From Cynocephalus volans (Eukaryota; Chordata; Mammalia; Dermoptera; Cynocephalidae), in the NCBI RefSeq assembly GCF_027409185.1, contig NC_084471.1, positions 9,267,035 through 9,331,034 on the forward strand: a DNA stretch of 64,000 nucleotides, given 5' to 3'. How positions within the stretch are numbered: the first letter of the stretch is position 1; each line of letters opens with the position of its first letter. Below the pieces are notes generated by a model. It did no database searches. It was given only the letters and a program-made list of their open reading frames with translations, and was not told the origin of the DNA. This document shows, one piece after another, positions 35,880-47,112 of the stretch. A program made the position numbers and the translations under genes.

Positions 35880-36225
35880 TTTGTTTGAAAAGGATACATT
35901 CCCGGCTTCCCTCCCCACCACATCACTCCGGCCCACCAGCAGTGACACACTCGCACGCACACACGCACATAAGGCCAATGGGCTACGGTCTGCTTCTGCC
36001 CTCTCCAGCTGGGAAGAAGCAATTTTTTCCTTGCCTCCTTCTGCCAACAAAGGTAAAGGAGAGAGGGGCCCGCTGGAATGCCAGCTCCCAGGGGAGGACA
36101 CAGAGCCCCACACACTCTATCACATCACATGCACTTAGAAAAATAAAACCAAGTGGTGTTCTGGCATCCCCAACACAAGATAGCAATATCCACCTGGAAG
36201 TCATCTTTGCCATTTTCTAGAAAAA

Positions 36226-36231
36226 TTTATT
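36226..36231 (-). terminator. TEF: Candidate proximal TEF poly(A) signal (AATAAA)
   Basis: AATAAA on minus, with a TTGTGTTGGGG stretch about 45-60 nt further on. It may give a shorter TEF transcript. Confidence 0.45.
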
Positions 36232-39200
36232 GCACTTAATTAACAGATGTTAAAGGAGCTCTGGGGTGGGGCTTTACCATGAAAACCAGGGGCCCTTTGT
36301 GTTACAGGGAGCATAGCTCCCAGGGCCCTTGGGTGGAGAGCTGCCCAGCACAAAGGGGCCTTCCTCCACAGGCTCCGTGCCTGCTGCCCTGCCTCAGGCA
36401 GGAGGATTGCAGGAGCCACCTGCCCAGGGCCACAGCAGCCCCTTTCAGCAGGGTGATGTGTACTCAGAGTTAAGGTTCACTGCTAAGTGCCTTCCCTAAC
36501 CTCAGGAGCCAGATGGGCAAACCACACCCTTCAGCTAAGGGTAAGAGTGACCCCAGATCCTCCATAAGACTGCTGGCTACCTTGAAAACGCTCTCTCTCT
36601 AAACATATATATTTCTATCTAGATATACATTTATTATATGTATATTCTTACAATGTTCTCGCTCATTTATGATCTGTCTGTTCTGCAGTTACAGTGAGGC
36701 TGCCTTGAAGCTGATGCTTAGGTAGTGAATGACACTTCCTGGCCCCTTGTGAACCCATAGGCCAAGTTTAAGTCAGCTTCTCTAGCCTCTGGTGCTTTTT
36801 AGATGTCAAAGATTTGAGCACAAGAAACAGTCTTCAGCTGTTGGCTCCACGATGGAGAAGGCCTAGGAGGAAGTCAAGGAGACTCCCATGACAGAAACCG
36901 AGCAGGCACCAACCTTCCACTTCCATAAGAACCTGATTCTTAGGCCAAGGGAGGAGACAATCTCACCTGAGCACTTTTCCCCAAAATGTCAACCTCTACA
37001 GACATCCTCCTTCCTGTCCCTGCAGGCTCCTGACTCAAAGGGGCTCTTTTAAAAGAGTCCAGCAGATGCATTATTTCCAAGTAAGCACTTTGGGAAGGAA
37101 CCAGACACACACTGCCTTGGGCAAAGAAGGGGAGGGCACCGAACAGGCAGAAGGTGGAACAAAGAGGAGAGACACCAAGCCACCATCTCACCCACTGGGG
37201 TCGGAACATGGACATCATCCAGAAATTAAGAGTCCATCCTTTAAAAAAATAAAACTGAAAAAACACAAACCATACACTTTCTGGCCAAAGAAAATGAAGA
37301 GCTTTTAAGTGCGATGCTCTTCCACCAATAACAAAATGAGAACTACCCTCTCGGTGAGTAGCCAGACCAGAGGGAGAGTGCCCGGGTGGGCAAGCTGCCC
37401 AGGGCAGGACACTGACATGCTGGATGCTCCTGCCCTATGTTGTTACAATAGAGTGAAAAGTGTATACATTGTTTTCATAGAACCACAAAGTAAAAGTCAG
37501 GGGCCTGAAGGGAGGGGGTGACCTCCCTCTGCCTCAGGGACCCTTGTCAAGTCCCCAGAGAGGTGGGTGTGCAGGTTCCTGGAGGGCCGTGGCATTCCCC
37601 TGGGGTGCAAGTCCATGGCCAGTGGATGCTTTCCCAGGTCCTAACATCTGTTATGAAAAGTCTTTAGAGATTGGGGCCCGGGTCTCTGAGCCACCACTTT
37701 AAATAAAGCCAGTGTCAAGTATGACAAAGCGCACCTGTCATCTGTCTCGTCACCACAGGCTGCCCACCCTGAGCAAATAAACACCCATCTCAAGGGTGTC
37801 CCAACTGACCCAAATGAGCAGAGGAGTCCATGCATTTCCTCAGTTAATCTTCTGGGCACAGCAAAAGAATGAGTCCAGCCAGACATAAGAGAAAGGAGCA
37901 GCTGTGAGGCAGAGGAAGCCACAGCTGTGAGAATCCATCCATACCACGGCCAAGCTCATAGGGGTGGCCCCCGTCTCCTGGGACCAAGATTGAGGGGACT
38001 GTAGGCCTGTGTAAAAGTCCCAAGAGCCTGCCGTCCCATAAGAGTTGCGCTGTGAACTCACAAACCCTTGACCAGGTACCCTGTCCTGCTGACACCTTCT
38101 TGGCAGCTCACTCAGGAAGGATCCTAAAGCAAGAATTGGAAAGCCCTCTTCTGCCTACAGTGAGAGTGGACCCTGGCCTGGGCCACACTGGCGAGCAGAA
38201 CAAGGAAAAAAAAATGGGAGCCTCTCAAGAGACTTACCCCAGCTCTCATGACCACAGTGTAAGGGGGCTGTGGAAGCCAGTTTTCTAAACACCATGTGGA
38301 AGCTGTATCCTGGGATCCAGGAATTTAAAGCTTCCTAGATAAGGGGGGGGTTTCCTTTTAAATTCCAAGATCTCAGATTGGTTATTGGGTGAAAAAAACG
38401 AGCAGGCCCAGAATCCCAGTCTAGTGGGACAAATATGAGATTCAGGTGGCCTCCACCAGTGGCCTGGAGAGGAGGTGAGGAAAAGGCCTCCCTCTGTACT
38501 GGCAGTTAGGGCACAGAGATGAGCCGCCCTGGGAGTCTCTTCTCCACAGTAATAGAGGCAGAGAAAGCTGACTGCCAGGGCCTCCTTCCTGGCTTCCAGA
38601 CCTCAGGCTTCACAGCCACGAGAGGAAACGGGTAAGAGAGCTAAGAACAGTTGGGTGCACTTCTGCTGCACGGCGCAGACCCAAGCTGTGCAGGGATACC
38701 ACTCTTGTGGCCTGCCACCTATGCGGACACTAACGGAGGAGCTGGTGAGTCCTTCTACCCCCAAGGAAGACGGGAACGGATGTTCTCTTGAAGACTTTCT
38801 GGGGAGGGTGAGGTGCATGACACAACCCCAAGTAGAAATGTGCCCTGCTACCTGAGAAGACATAAGGGTGACAACAATCACAATTAATTCTGCAGAGACA
38901 GCCCTCGGCAGCCCAGGCTGAAGACTGAGGGAGAGTCAGGGAAGCCTGAGCGCCCTGTGAAAAGAGAGATTTGTACTCCAGAGGTCCCCTTCGATTCAAC
39001 CAGGAAATCCAAGAATAGAAACTAAGGCTGGTTCTCCCTCTACATAGATTCTCTTGCATTCCCCGCCAGTGAGGGAAAGTCGCCATGTGCGCTGGATGAG
39101 TTATAACGAAGCTGAGACTGAGACGTGAACGCTCCTGGAGCAGGTGCGCCGCCATGTGCCCATGACGAGTCATAAGTCTCCACGCATGTGTGGGGTTTCA

Positions 39201-39260
39201 GGGAGCCTCCAGGCAGAGGTCTGAGGTGCAGGCAGCGCCCCGCATCGGTGGGGGCGCAGG

Positions 39261-39476
39261 TTACAAGGGCCCGTACTTGGTCTCATACTTGGACACAATG
39301 GTCTTGCACTTGCCCACCTCCTTGCGTAGCTCGGCCACCTCCGTCCGCAGGGCTGTGTTCTCCTTCTCCAGGAAGGCTGCCCGGATGGTGATCTGGTTCT
39401 CCTTCAGACGCCGGGCATCCCGTGACCGTTTAGCTGCCACATTGTTCTTCTTGCGTCTTGTCCAGTATTTTTCATC
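39261..39476 (-). CDS. TEF: TEF coding exon 4: bZIP domain and stop
   Basis: TEF (thyrotroph embryonic factor) is a nuclear PAR-bZIP activator that binds D-boxes and acts as a circadian output regulator. This exon follows an acceptor CAG ending at 39477 and encodes residues 231-301 of the 301-residue main form; stop TAA is 39263-39261. The basic region is [13 protein letters not shown] (241-253). The zipper heptads are I259, L266, L273, L280 and C287, and the protein ends in KYGPL. Exon 3 joins in phase 0. The genomic ORF extends further upstream to 39542, but that part is intron. DBP and HLF paralogues are less likely because the C-terminus matches TEF. Confidence 0.97.
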
Positions 39477-39789
39477 CTGCGGGGAAGTACCCTCTGTGGG
39501 TCTCTCATCTTTCCCCACAAGGGAACCCAGTATTTTCTCCACCCACCATTTGTATTCCCCTCATAATTCATCTTGTGCAGCTAGAACTAATGCTGGGACT
39601 TGGGGAAGGAGCCGCATGTGCCAAGACACGTGGAGAAGCAATGACCTTTCCTCAGGGGAGTGGATGAGAAGAAAAGTCCTTTGGTAGGTTACATGGTAGA
39701 GGGAACGAGACTCCATCTACCACGATGTGCTGCTAGAGCATAAAGCATTCTTTATACCCTTGCCTCACTTTTTAAGCATTTTGGTTGTG

Positions 39790-40345
39790 GTTAAGCTCCT
39801 GTCCCCTGAGTTCGAATCTTGGCTCTGCAAGATTACTGGCTGTGGTAAATTACAATGTGCCAATCAATCAATCAGTAGAGATAACCAGCAGTGGAACTAT
39901 GCAACTCCCTTAACCTCTCAATGTCTCAGGTCCCTTATCTCCGCAATGGGGGATAATAAGAATAACTACCTCACAGAGTAGCCTGAAGATTAAATGAGTT
40001 AATCTCAACAAAGTGCTTATAACAGTGCCTGGGCTACAGTAAGCACCATATAAATGTTTACCATTATCATCATCATCATCATAACTAAAGTCTCGCAAAT
40101 CTCTCTGAGAGGAAGGTACAGTTATTCCCATTTTCAGATGAGTAACCTGAGGCATAGCTAGGCTGTAGGTGGTAAAGTGGGGTTTTTTGTTTTGGTAGCT
40201 GGCCAGTATGGGGATCTGAACCTTTGACCTTTGTGTTACAAGGCGGTGTTCTAACCAACTGAGCTTAACTGGCCTTTTTTTTTTTTTTTTTTGTAAAGTG
40301 GGGTTTGAATTCAGGTCTGCCTGACTCCAAAGGCTGGAAGAAGTC
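39790..40345. repeat. Two MIR relics in TEF intron 3, one split by a SINE
   Basis: A sense MIR spans about 39790-40080 ('gttcgaatcttggctctgc' to 'agtaagcaccatataaatg'), with an unusual 60-bp insert near 39855-39900. An antisense MIR at 40090-40345 is interrupted by the SINE at 40187-40292. Confidence 0.8.
40187..40292 (-). mobile_element. Monomeric tRNA-derived SINE with a poly(A) at its 5' end
   Basis: The duplications GTAAAGTGGGGTTT start at 40172 and 40293. On the SINE strand an 18-A run (T's at 40275-40292) precedes the tRNA head, while the usual A-rich tail is also present. Confidence 0.85.
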
Positions 40346-40813
40346 TTTCCTGTAAGTTTTTAATAAGAGAGGATGGAAAAACTGCAAAATTCCCTCTTCG
40401 CACATTTCTACAGAACCATCAGCTTGAAAGCTGCTTGCTCATCCCTGGGGATGGCAACATACAAGCTCCCTTTTGTCCTTCAAAGCAAGAACTTGTTTCA
40501 ACTCCAGTTCTTATAGCCTAGCGAGCTCCTGCTCAATGGCTGGGCTAAAGCCAGGGGAGCAGGAACATCGACACAGCTGATGGCCTGGTAAGAAGGGAGA
40601 AACTACAGGGAATCACACTGGCCAAACGCTACCTTACTCCCTATATTTCTACCAGACTGCTGCAGGATGTGGTTCTATACACTTAACTCATGTCTTTCTA
40701 AATGGTGTCCAAAAGGAGGGAGGGTTCTCCAGGTAAAATTAAACTTGAGGAAGCATAGCCCCTAGGTTCTTGAACCAACGTTACGCCTTTACTTATAAAG
40801 GATTCAAGGTTAC

Positions 40814-41034
40814 CTTTTGCTCATCAGGGACAAAGACCTTCTTAGCTTTTTTGATCATGGGCTGGGGCTTCAGGTCTTCCTCTGCAAACTTGTGCTTCCG
40901 AGGGTTGAAGAGCTCCCCACCTGGCACACTGGAGAGGACCAGATCGGCAGGGTCAGGATTGAAGTTCACATCCACCTCCACACAGTTGGGGTCGATTGGA
41001 CTGGGAGTCTCCCGCTCCTTTTCCAGGGAGGATT
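40814..41034 (-). CDS. TEF: TEF coding exon 3: PAR domain
   Basis: The acceptor TTTCAG precedes 41034 and the donor GTAACC begins at 40813. The 221 nt encode the end of codon 157 to codon 230. The proline- and acidic-amino-acid-rich (PAR) domain is visible: [19 protein letters not shown], then [17 protein letters not shown] and [14 protein letters not shown]. In this family the PAR region and fork extend the basic region and help D-box recognition. Entry is phase 1 and exit phase 0, the same pattern expected from mammalian TEF. Confidence 0.97.
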
Positions 41035-41499
41035 CTGAAAGACAGAGGCAGGTGGTCCTGAAGAAGCCCACTGGACAGAAAGGACCCATATTACACAGCT
41101 AGACACTTGCTTGAATATCAAGGTTGCACAAATTACCACAACATAGGAGGAAGAAAACTACAACAGCACCAGCCCCTAAGCCAGACTGGCACACATGGTT
41201 CAATTCAACAACACAAACATGGAAAGAATTCTTCCCTTTAGGAACAGAATACTCAAAAGGAAACTGAGGACCTGGAAAAAGACAGGATTTTTGGATTGTT
41301 TTTTCCCCCCAGAAACGTTAAGCAAAACGTGAATTCATCATACTCAACCTCCTGTGGTTTCAAGTTCTCAGGTAATGAGAAACAGCTGAATCTCTCTATG
41401 AACGATAATGAGATAATAAGTTAGGGACACAGAATAAGTAATTGAAATAGATTCCACTTTTAAGTCCCTGAGACATGTCCGTCATTATACTCATAGTCT

Positions 41500-41715
41500 T
41501 ATCACAACTCCGAAAGGAAGGTAGGTGGTTAATTCTATTTTACAGATGAGGAAACTATGGCTCAGAGAAATGAAATGGTTTTCCCAAAGTCACACAGATG
41601 ATTAGTGACTGAACTAAAATTTGTTTTTTAGGTTTTTTTGGGTAATTGACCAGTAAGGGGATCCAATGAACTAAAATTTGAATCTTGGTCTGGCTGACTC
41701 TGATTCCTTGTTCTT
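41500..41715 (-). repeat. MIR relic in TEF intron 2, split by a truncated SINE
   Basis: The antisense MIR core 'cagatgaggaaactatggc' and 'aaagtcacacagatgatta' is continued after the SINE by 'gaatcttggtctggctgac'. Confidence 0.85.
41619..41664 (-). mobile_element. 5'-truncated SINE
   Basis: Only the last part of the family (GGATCCCCTTACTGGTCAAT on minus) and a short tail remain. It is flanked by direct repeats TGAACTAAAATTTG at 41606-41619 and about 41667-41680. Confidence 0.75.
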
Positions 41716-41875
41716 CCCTGCCCCACCTGGCTGCCACTTTATAGTGGACATTGTATTAAAGCCACTTTGATAATTCAAAAATTGTGTTATTAAAGATAAG
41801 AGTTGTATTTAAAAAAAAAACTGTACCTCTGGCCTATTCGTTCAATGCTACTAATAGAAGCACACAAAATAATTA

Positions 41876-42540
41876 TTCAGTCAACAGATATTGATTGAAT
41901 ACCTGCTATATGCCACATACTGTCCTGGCAAAGATAAAACAATATAACAAAAGGTAAAAATCTCTGCTTTCATGGAATGTCACTCTAGTGGGGAAGGCTG
42001 ACATTATACAAGATAAATAAAAAATCTATAAAAATGTTAGATATGTGGATATTTGGGAGAAAAACATTTCAGAAAGAGTGAACATCAGTGCAAAGGTCCT
42101 GAGGTAGGTGCTTGGCTGGTATATTCAAGGAACAGCAAGCAGGCCAGTGTGGTTGGAGTGAATGAATAAGAGGGGAGAGTAACAGGACAGGTCCGGAACA
42201 GAAAATGTTAGGACTTTAACCCCAACAAAGCAGTGGTTTTCAACAGGGGATGATTCTGCCCTGCAGAGGAATTTGGCCATGTCAGAACCAGAGGGGGTAC
42301 TACTGGCATCTAGTTGGTAGAAGCCAGGGATACTGCTAAATATCCTATAATGCACAAGTCAGTCTCTCTTCCCACCACAATAAAAAAATCATCTGGTCTA
42401 GATGTCAATAGTGCTGCTGATTTTGACTTTTACCCTGAGATGGGAAGCCATCAGAGGGTTCTGAGTAGAGGAGTGACATGATCAGACTTAGGTTTTAACC
42501 GGATCACATCCTATTAGAAGAGGCTAATTACAAAGAGGTC
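41876..42540 (-). repeat. L2 LINE 3' segment, antisense, split by a DNA transposon
   Basis: It runs from 'cagtcaacagatattgattg' and 'aatgtcactctagtgggg' to 'caaaggtcctgaggtaggt' and 'aaggaacagcaagcaggcc'. The L2 match resumes after 42425 with 'gggaagccatcagagggttc' and 'agaggagtgacatgatcag'. Confidence 0.8.
42230..42420 (+). mobile_element. hAT-Charlie non-autonomous DNA transposon (MER20-like)
   Basis: It starts CAGTGGTTTTCAACAGGGG, contains 'ggtactactggcatctagt' and 'gctaaatatcctataatgc', and ends near 'gatgtcaatagtgctg'. It lies nested in the L2 piece. Confidence 0.8.
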
Positions 42541-42884
42541 TGAGTGTCAGAGGAGTGAATGACCAGGGACCAATGTGGCAAATGTAGGAATATAGGGGCA
42601 TGCCAAACCCCATACCTGCAAGACAAAGAGCCAAGGTACCCACCACATGAAAATGCTGTTCAAAGTGACACCCTGTCTGGGTGCCCATCAGCGGCAACCA
42701 AATGCCAAGTTGTGTTTAAGTCTCAGGGGCAGGACAAAAGGAAACAAAAGAGGACAATTTGCAAAGAGCACATAAAAAAAAAAGGGTTGGGGCAATGATT
42801 TTGAGGAATCCCCCGCTTCTCAGTGGATAGCTCTGTGAACAAATTCTAGCAACTGAATATAAGACCTTGAAATGGCTCTGCTGG

Positions 42885-43053
42885 GGCCGGCCTGTGGCTC
42901 ACTTGGGAGAGTGTGGTGCCGATGGCACCAAGGCCATGGGTTCAGATCCCTATATAAGGTTGGCCGGTTAGCTCTCATGGGAGAGTGTGGTGCTGACAAC
43001 ACCAAGTCAGGGGTTAGGATCCCCTTACCGGTCATCTTTAAAAAAAAAAGAAA
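42885..43053 (+). mobile_element. Dimeric tRNA-Ile-derived SINE
   Basis: Two units plus poly(A). Duplications GGCTCTGCTGG lie at 42874-42884 and 43054-43064. Confidence 0.95.
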
Positions 43054-43112
43054 GGCTCTGCTGGCGCAAGAGGGAAATGTAATAGGTCTGTTGGTAATTT
43101 GCCTAAAACATT

Positions 43113-43294
43113 CTTTCTTTCTTTTTTTTTTTTTTTTTTTAAAGATGACCGGTAAGGGCATCTTAACCCTTGACTTGGTGTTGTCAGCACCCCGCTCTCC
43201 CACGTGAGCAAACTGGCCATCCGGATATAGGGATCCAAACTCGTCTCCTTGGTGTTATCAGCACCACACTCTCCCAAGTGAGCCACGGGCCAGC
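43113..43294 (-). mobile_element. Dimeric tRNA-Ile-derived SINE
   Basis: It lies in opposite orientation to the copy 60 bp to its left. Duplications CCTAAAACATT lie at 43102-43112 and 43295-43305. Confidence 0.95.
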
Positions 43295-43339
43295 CCTAAA
43301 ACATTATTCCTGAGGTCCATCATTACAAAAAATGTCAAC

Positions 43340-44260
43340 TTTAAAATAAAAGGCTGACAACTAGAACTCTATTACTCTGCTGGTGAGAGTTATAGATGAC
43401 TACTTTGTACACCATTTGGCAGTATCTACAAAAGCTGAACATATGCATGTCCGACTACCCAGTCATTCTACTCCTAAAATGTCTATGAGAAATGCATACA
43501 TATATTTACCAAAAGACATGCACACAAGTGCTCATGGCAGCACTATTCATAACCAAAACTAGAAACACCCAAATGTCCTTCAACTACAGAATGAATAAAC
43601 TGTGGTATGTTCATACAATGGAACACTATCCAACAATGAAAATTAACAACTATTGCTACATGCGACAACATGGATGATTTTCACAAACATAAAGTTGAGT
43701 GAAAGAAGCCAGATACAAAGACTACATGCTACTTATATCTTTTTTACAGAAGGAACTGAAAATTAAGAGGAATTCTACTTTCATTTCTAGCATGCGTACA
43801 ATTCTTCAATATAAATCTTACTTCATCTGTAGTGTGAATTTTCTGTCAAAAGAATATTCCGTAAGTATGTTCTATAAAACTATTTTGTTAGTGTAAAGGA
43901 GTTCTGATGCCTACATAACTTATATGTGTACTATAAAGCTAGCTACAGAAAGCTATAAATGTAAGAAGAGTATAGATGTAACTAATTTATAGTAGTTAAA
44001 GACAAAGAGGACATAGTATACAATTCCATTTATAGAAAGTTCAACTACAAGCAAAACTAATCTTTGGTGACAGAAATAAGAATAATGATTACCTTTGGGG
44101 AGTATGACTGAGCAGGGTCTCAAGGTACTTCAGGGATACCAATAATGTTCCATGTCCTGATTTGGGTGCTAATTAAATGGATAGGTTTACTTTGTGAAGA
44201 TTTATCAAGCTGTACACTTATCATGTGTGCACTTGCATATGCCATACTTCATTAGAAAGG
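43340..44260 (+). mobile_element. L1 LINE 3' fragment in TEF intron 2
   Basis: L1 landmarks in sense include 'catggcagcactattcataa', 'caaatgtccttcaactacag' and 'tttgtgaagatttatcaagc'. About 43760-44010 does not match what I expect of L1 and may be a separate insertion. There is no intact frame. Confidence 0.7.
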
Positions 44261-44280
44261 TTAATTTAAAAACAAAATCA

Positions 44281-44378
44281 GGGCTCATCAGTTAGCTCAG
44301 TTGGTTTGAGCATGGTGCTGGCAACAGTGAGGTCTAGGGTTCAATCCCTGTATCAGCCAGCTGCCAAACGGACAAATC
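44281..44378 (+). mobile_element. Monomeric tRNA-derived SINE
   Basis: A single unit in sense (GTTAGCTCAGTTGGTTTGAG, then GGTTCAATCCCTGTATCAGC) with a CAGCTGCCAAA tail. Confidence 0.85.
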
Positions 44379-44384
44379 AAAAGC

Positions 44385-45310
44385 GGATGCCATCTAAGTG
44401 GTCTAAGGTACAAGGAGGAGATCATTTCTAGCTCTGCCCCCTACCCACACATGGAACCAGCCTTTTAGGACAACTTGACCAGCACAAAAATGAGCTGCCT
44501 TCAAAGGAGAATTCCACTGGAATCATTTAAAGCCTCTAGATCTAAACAGTTTACAGGAAAAAAAAATGAGGGGCAGAGGAACATACTAAATGGCACTACA
44601 GGGACACAGCCAGCAAAATCTAGCACGTGAAAAACTCTACAGGACAAATGATTTGGTTTCATTAACAAATAAATTGCAAAGAAGGAGGGGAGCCTACAGA
44701 TTACAAGAAATTTAAGAGAAATATCAACCAAATGCACTATGTAGGTCTTAATTATCTCGTTATCTCATTGAATGTTGATGGATTTATTGTCAATTTTAGA
44801 TGTCAAATTGGCATTTTTATTGTATTTTTTTTTTAAAGAATCCTTATATTTTAGATATATTGTAATGGATGAAATGATATAATATCTAGAATTTGATTTA
44901 AAATAATTATGAGTTAAGGATTATTGAAGCAGGGTGATAGAACATGGAGGTTCATCATAATAAATAGTAGTCTCTCACTTTTGCATTTTGTTTAAAATTT
45001 TTTCCATAATAAAAAGCTTTAAAAAACCAGAGAATGCGAATTTCCTGGGTATAGGTTCCCTGGGTGATATTAGCTCCCAGGAGACATCAGCCTGAATGCC
45101 TCTGAGCCTCCAGAAAACTTTGCAGAAATCCCTGAAACAGGAGCCAGGTCTCCTCTGGTGGGTTTGTGTCCAGGGGCGTGAAAACAAAACCAACCAGCCA
45201 ACCCACCCACCCCCAGAGGTAAAACAGAAAAACAAGAGGATGAAGGACAGACCCTGAAGACAACTCTCCTGGCCAGGCAATGGGAATGCCTTCTTTGTGC
45301 CAGTGCCTAA
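44385..45310. other. TEF intron 2, AT-rich unique sequence
   Basis: No repeat I can name and no gene. It is AT-rich between 44740 and 45030. Confidence 0.5.
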
Positions 45311-45319
45311 GCAGTACCT

Positions 45320-45530
45320 GGCTATGGAGTTGGACATCCTGGGTTCAAGTGCTGCCTTCACTACCTACCGGCTGTGTGACCTTGGGCAAGTTACTTAACT
45401 TCTCTCTGCCTCAGTTTCTTCACAGGGATAATAGTACTAATCTCATAAGGTTCTTGTGAGGATTACGTGTTAATGCCTGGCACAGAGTAAGTGCTAAGTG
45501 TTAGCTTGTATTATTATTATTAGTGCCTGA
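45320..45530 (+). repeat. MIR SINE
   Basis: A well-preserved core: 'gctgtgtgaccttgggcaag', 'ctctgcctcagtttcttca' and 'ctggcacagagtaagtgcta'. Confidence 0.9.
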
Positions 45531-45891
45531 CCTTCCCAGTAATCTGTGGCAAAGGGCATGTGGGGAAAAAGAGCAGCATGGAGGCAATGCAGAATGAGAT
45601 TCCTATCCTGCAAAGCTTCAGACTGGAAGGGCTCTCTCCACTGTCCTGACATTTGCAGCACATCAACCAACAGAAAAGCTCCAACTGCCACTGATGTGAC
45701 TACTATTTTTATCTCCAGCCCCGGAGACTGTGCTGAAGGGTGGGGAGCAGAGGATTTCTGCCTACTGCACCCCCACCAGGACCTCCCTTCAGAGAAGGGG
45801 GTCACTGGGTGTGTGGACACAAGCAGCCCTCAGTGGGAAGTGGACTTCCTTGGATGGGACAGGCGGCCCTGCCCAAAGGCCTGCCACCAAC

Positions 45892-46209
45892 CTGTGCTGG
45901 ACACAGTTTCAGAGGGCTGAAAGACAGCAGTGGAGGAGGATGGTGGGGATGCTGTGGAAGAGCTGGCAGACTCCTTCCCTTCTAGCTCGGCCACATGCAG
46001 CAGCAGGTTCTGGGCCAGGTGGGTGGGACTGGCAGGGATGCCATTCTCCAGCAGGAACTCGTCCAGGTCCATGTACTCCAGGTGGAAAGACTCGCCGTCG
46101 TATGGGATGGTCTTGTCCCAGATGGGCGGCATGAGGGAGGCTGAGACGGCCATGGTGCTGGCTGCTGCTGCCTCATCCTCCTCCAACTTTTCCTTCCCCT
46201 TTTCCTTAT
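45892..46209 (-). CDS. TEF: TEF coding exon 2: N-terminal activation region
   Basis: The acceptor CTGCAG precedes 46209 and the donor GTTGGT starts at 45891. The 318 nt complete codon 51 and run into codon 157, so entry and exit phases are equal (1). The product starts [19 protein letters not shown] and contains [20 protein letters not shown] and [13 protein letters not shown], the acidic/hydrophobic conserved region of PAR-bZIP proteins used in activation, followed by a Ser/Thr/Pro-rich stretch. It is shared by both TEF first exons, as each ends with a lone G completing the same Asp codon. Confidence 0.97.
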
Positions 46210-46649
46210 CTGCAGACACAAAATCTGTGATGAGACACCACACACGAGGGTAACTCAATCCCAGGAAGTGGGCAGTGAGCCCCAAAGGGCTGATCCATCT
46301 TTCTCAGAGTCCTGATTCCATCCCACGCATTTCTGTTTTCCAGTTATAACCTGATGCTCGAAGCAGGCCCGGCTGATCTCCTTTAGAGATGGCATCATAC
46401 CCTCATCCATGCCTGGCCTTCCCAGAATGCTCACCACACGCTCTGAGGCCTGATACGGTCCCAGGGTTAATTCAGAATGGGCTGTGGGATTAGCATCTGC
46501 AGTTGAGAGGCTACAAGGAAGGAAGTGGAGTTTCTGACCCTTCCTGATATCTCAGCATGGAATGGGCTGAGATCTTTAGGCCAAGAACTTTCGTGTTCTC
46601 CTGTCCTGTTCCTTCCAATTATGTTTCTCCATAGCAACCCAGACCAGGG

Positions 46650-46830
46650 CTGAATCCCAGCTGTGCCACCCACTTGCTGTGCGATGACCCTATCCACATT
46701 ACTTAACTTCTCTGAGCCTCAGTGTCTTCCACTGTAAATAAGGATAAAGCTGCCTCTTTGGTGAAGATTACAGATAACATCTGAAAGTGTCTTACAGAGT
46801 TCTCAGCACATGGTAGGCATTCATTATTAC
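46650..46830 (+). repeat. MIR SINE in TEF intron
   Basis: The core 'ttgctgtgcgatgaccctat' is followed by 'cttctctgagcctcagtg' and 'tctcagcacatggtaggc'. Confidence 0.75.
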
Positions 46831-46954
46831 TGTGAGCTCAGTAAGGGCAAAGACTGTATCTGATTCATTTTTAGATCTCAGGGGCAAACAAGGGAGTAGG
46901 CAGACAGTGGGCCATGAGAAAATGCATATACTGAATGAAGAATATTGGATTTGT

Positions 46955-47095
46955 TTTTTTTTTTTTTGTCTTTTTCGTGACCGGCACTCAGCCAGTGAGT
47001 GCACTGGCCATTCCCATATAGGATCCGAACCCGCGGCGGGAGCGTCGCCGCGCTCCCAGTGCTGCACTCTCCCGAGTGCGCCACGGGCTCGGCCC
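46955..47095 (-). mobile_element. GC-rich tRNA-Ile-like SINE
   Basis: Perfect 17-bp duplications AAGAATATTGGATTTGT lie at 46938-46954 and 47096-47112. The arm GGGAGCGTCGCCGCGCTCCC can pair with itself. Confidence 0.95.
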
Positions 47096-47112
47096 AAGAA
47101 TATTGGATTTGT

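Larger units (their letters stand above)
35850..39260 (-). other. TEF: TEF 3'UTR
   Basis: Non-coding continuation of the last TEF exon on minus. It has no SINE, L1 or clear MIR in 3.4 kb, in contrast to the spacer beyond, which supports it being transcribed, constrained sequence. Two proximal AATAAA signals (36635-36630 and 36231-36226) and a distal ATTAAA (35879-35874) could give messages of different length. An AU-rich block near 36590-36680 includes a short hairpin. Ends are inferred, not seen. Confidence 0.7.

Noticed and set aside
39477-39542. Upstream in-frame extension of TEF exon 4 with its own ATG
   Set aside because: The consensus acceptor CAG at 39477-39479 and the protein homology start at DEKYW, so the extension is intron sequence.
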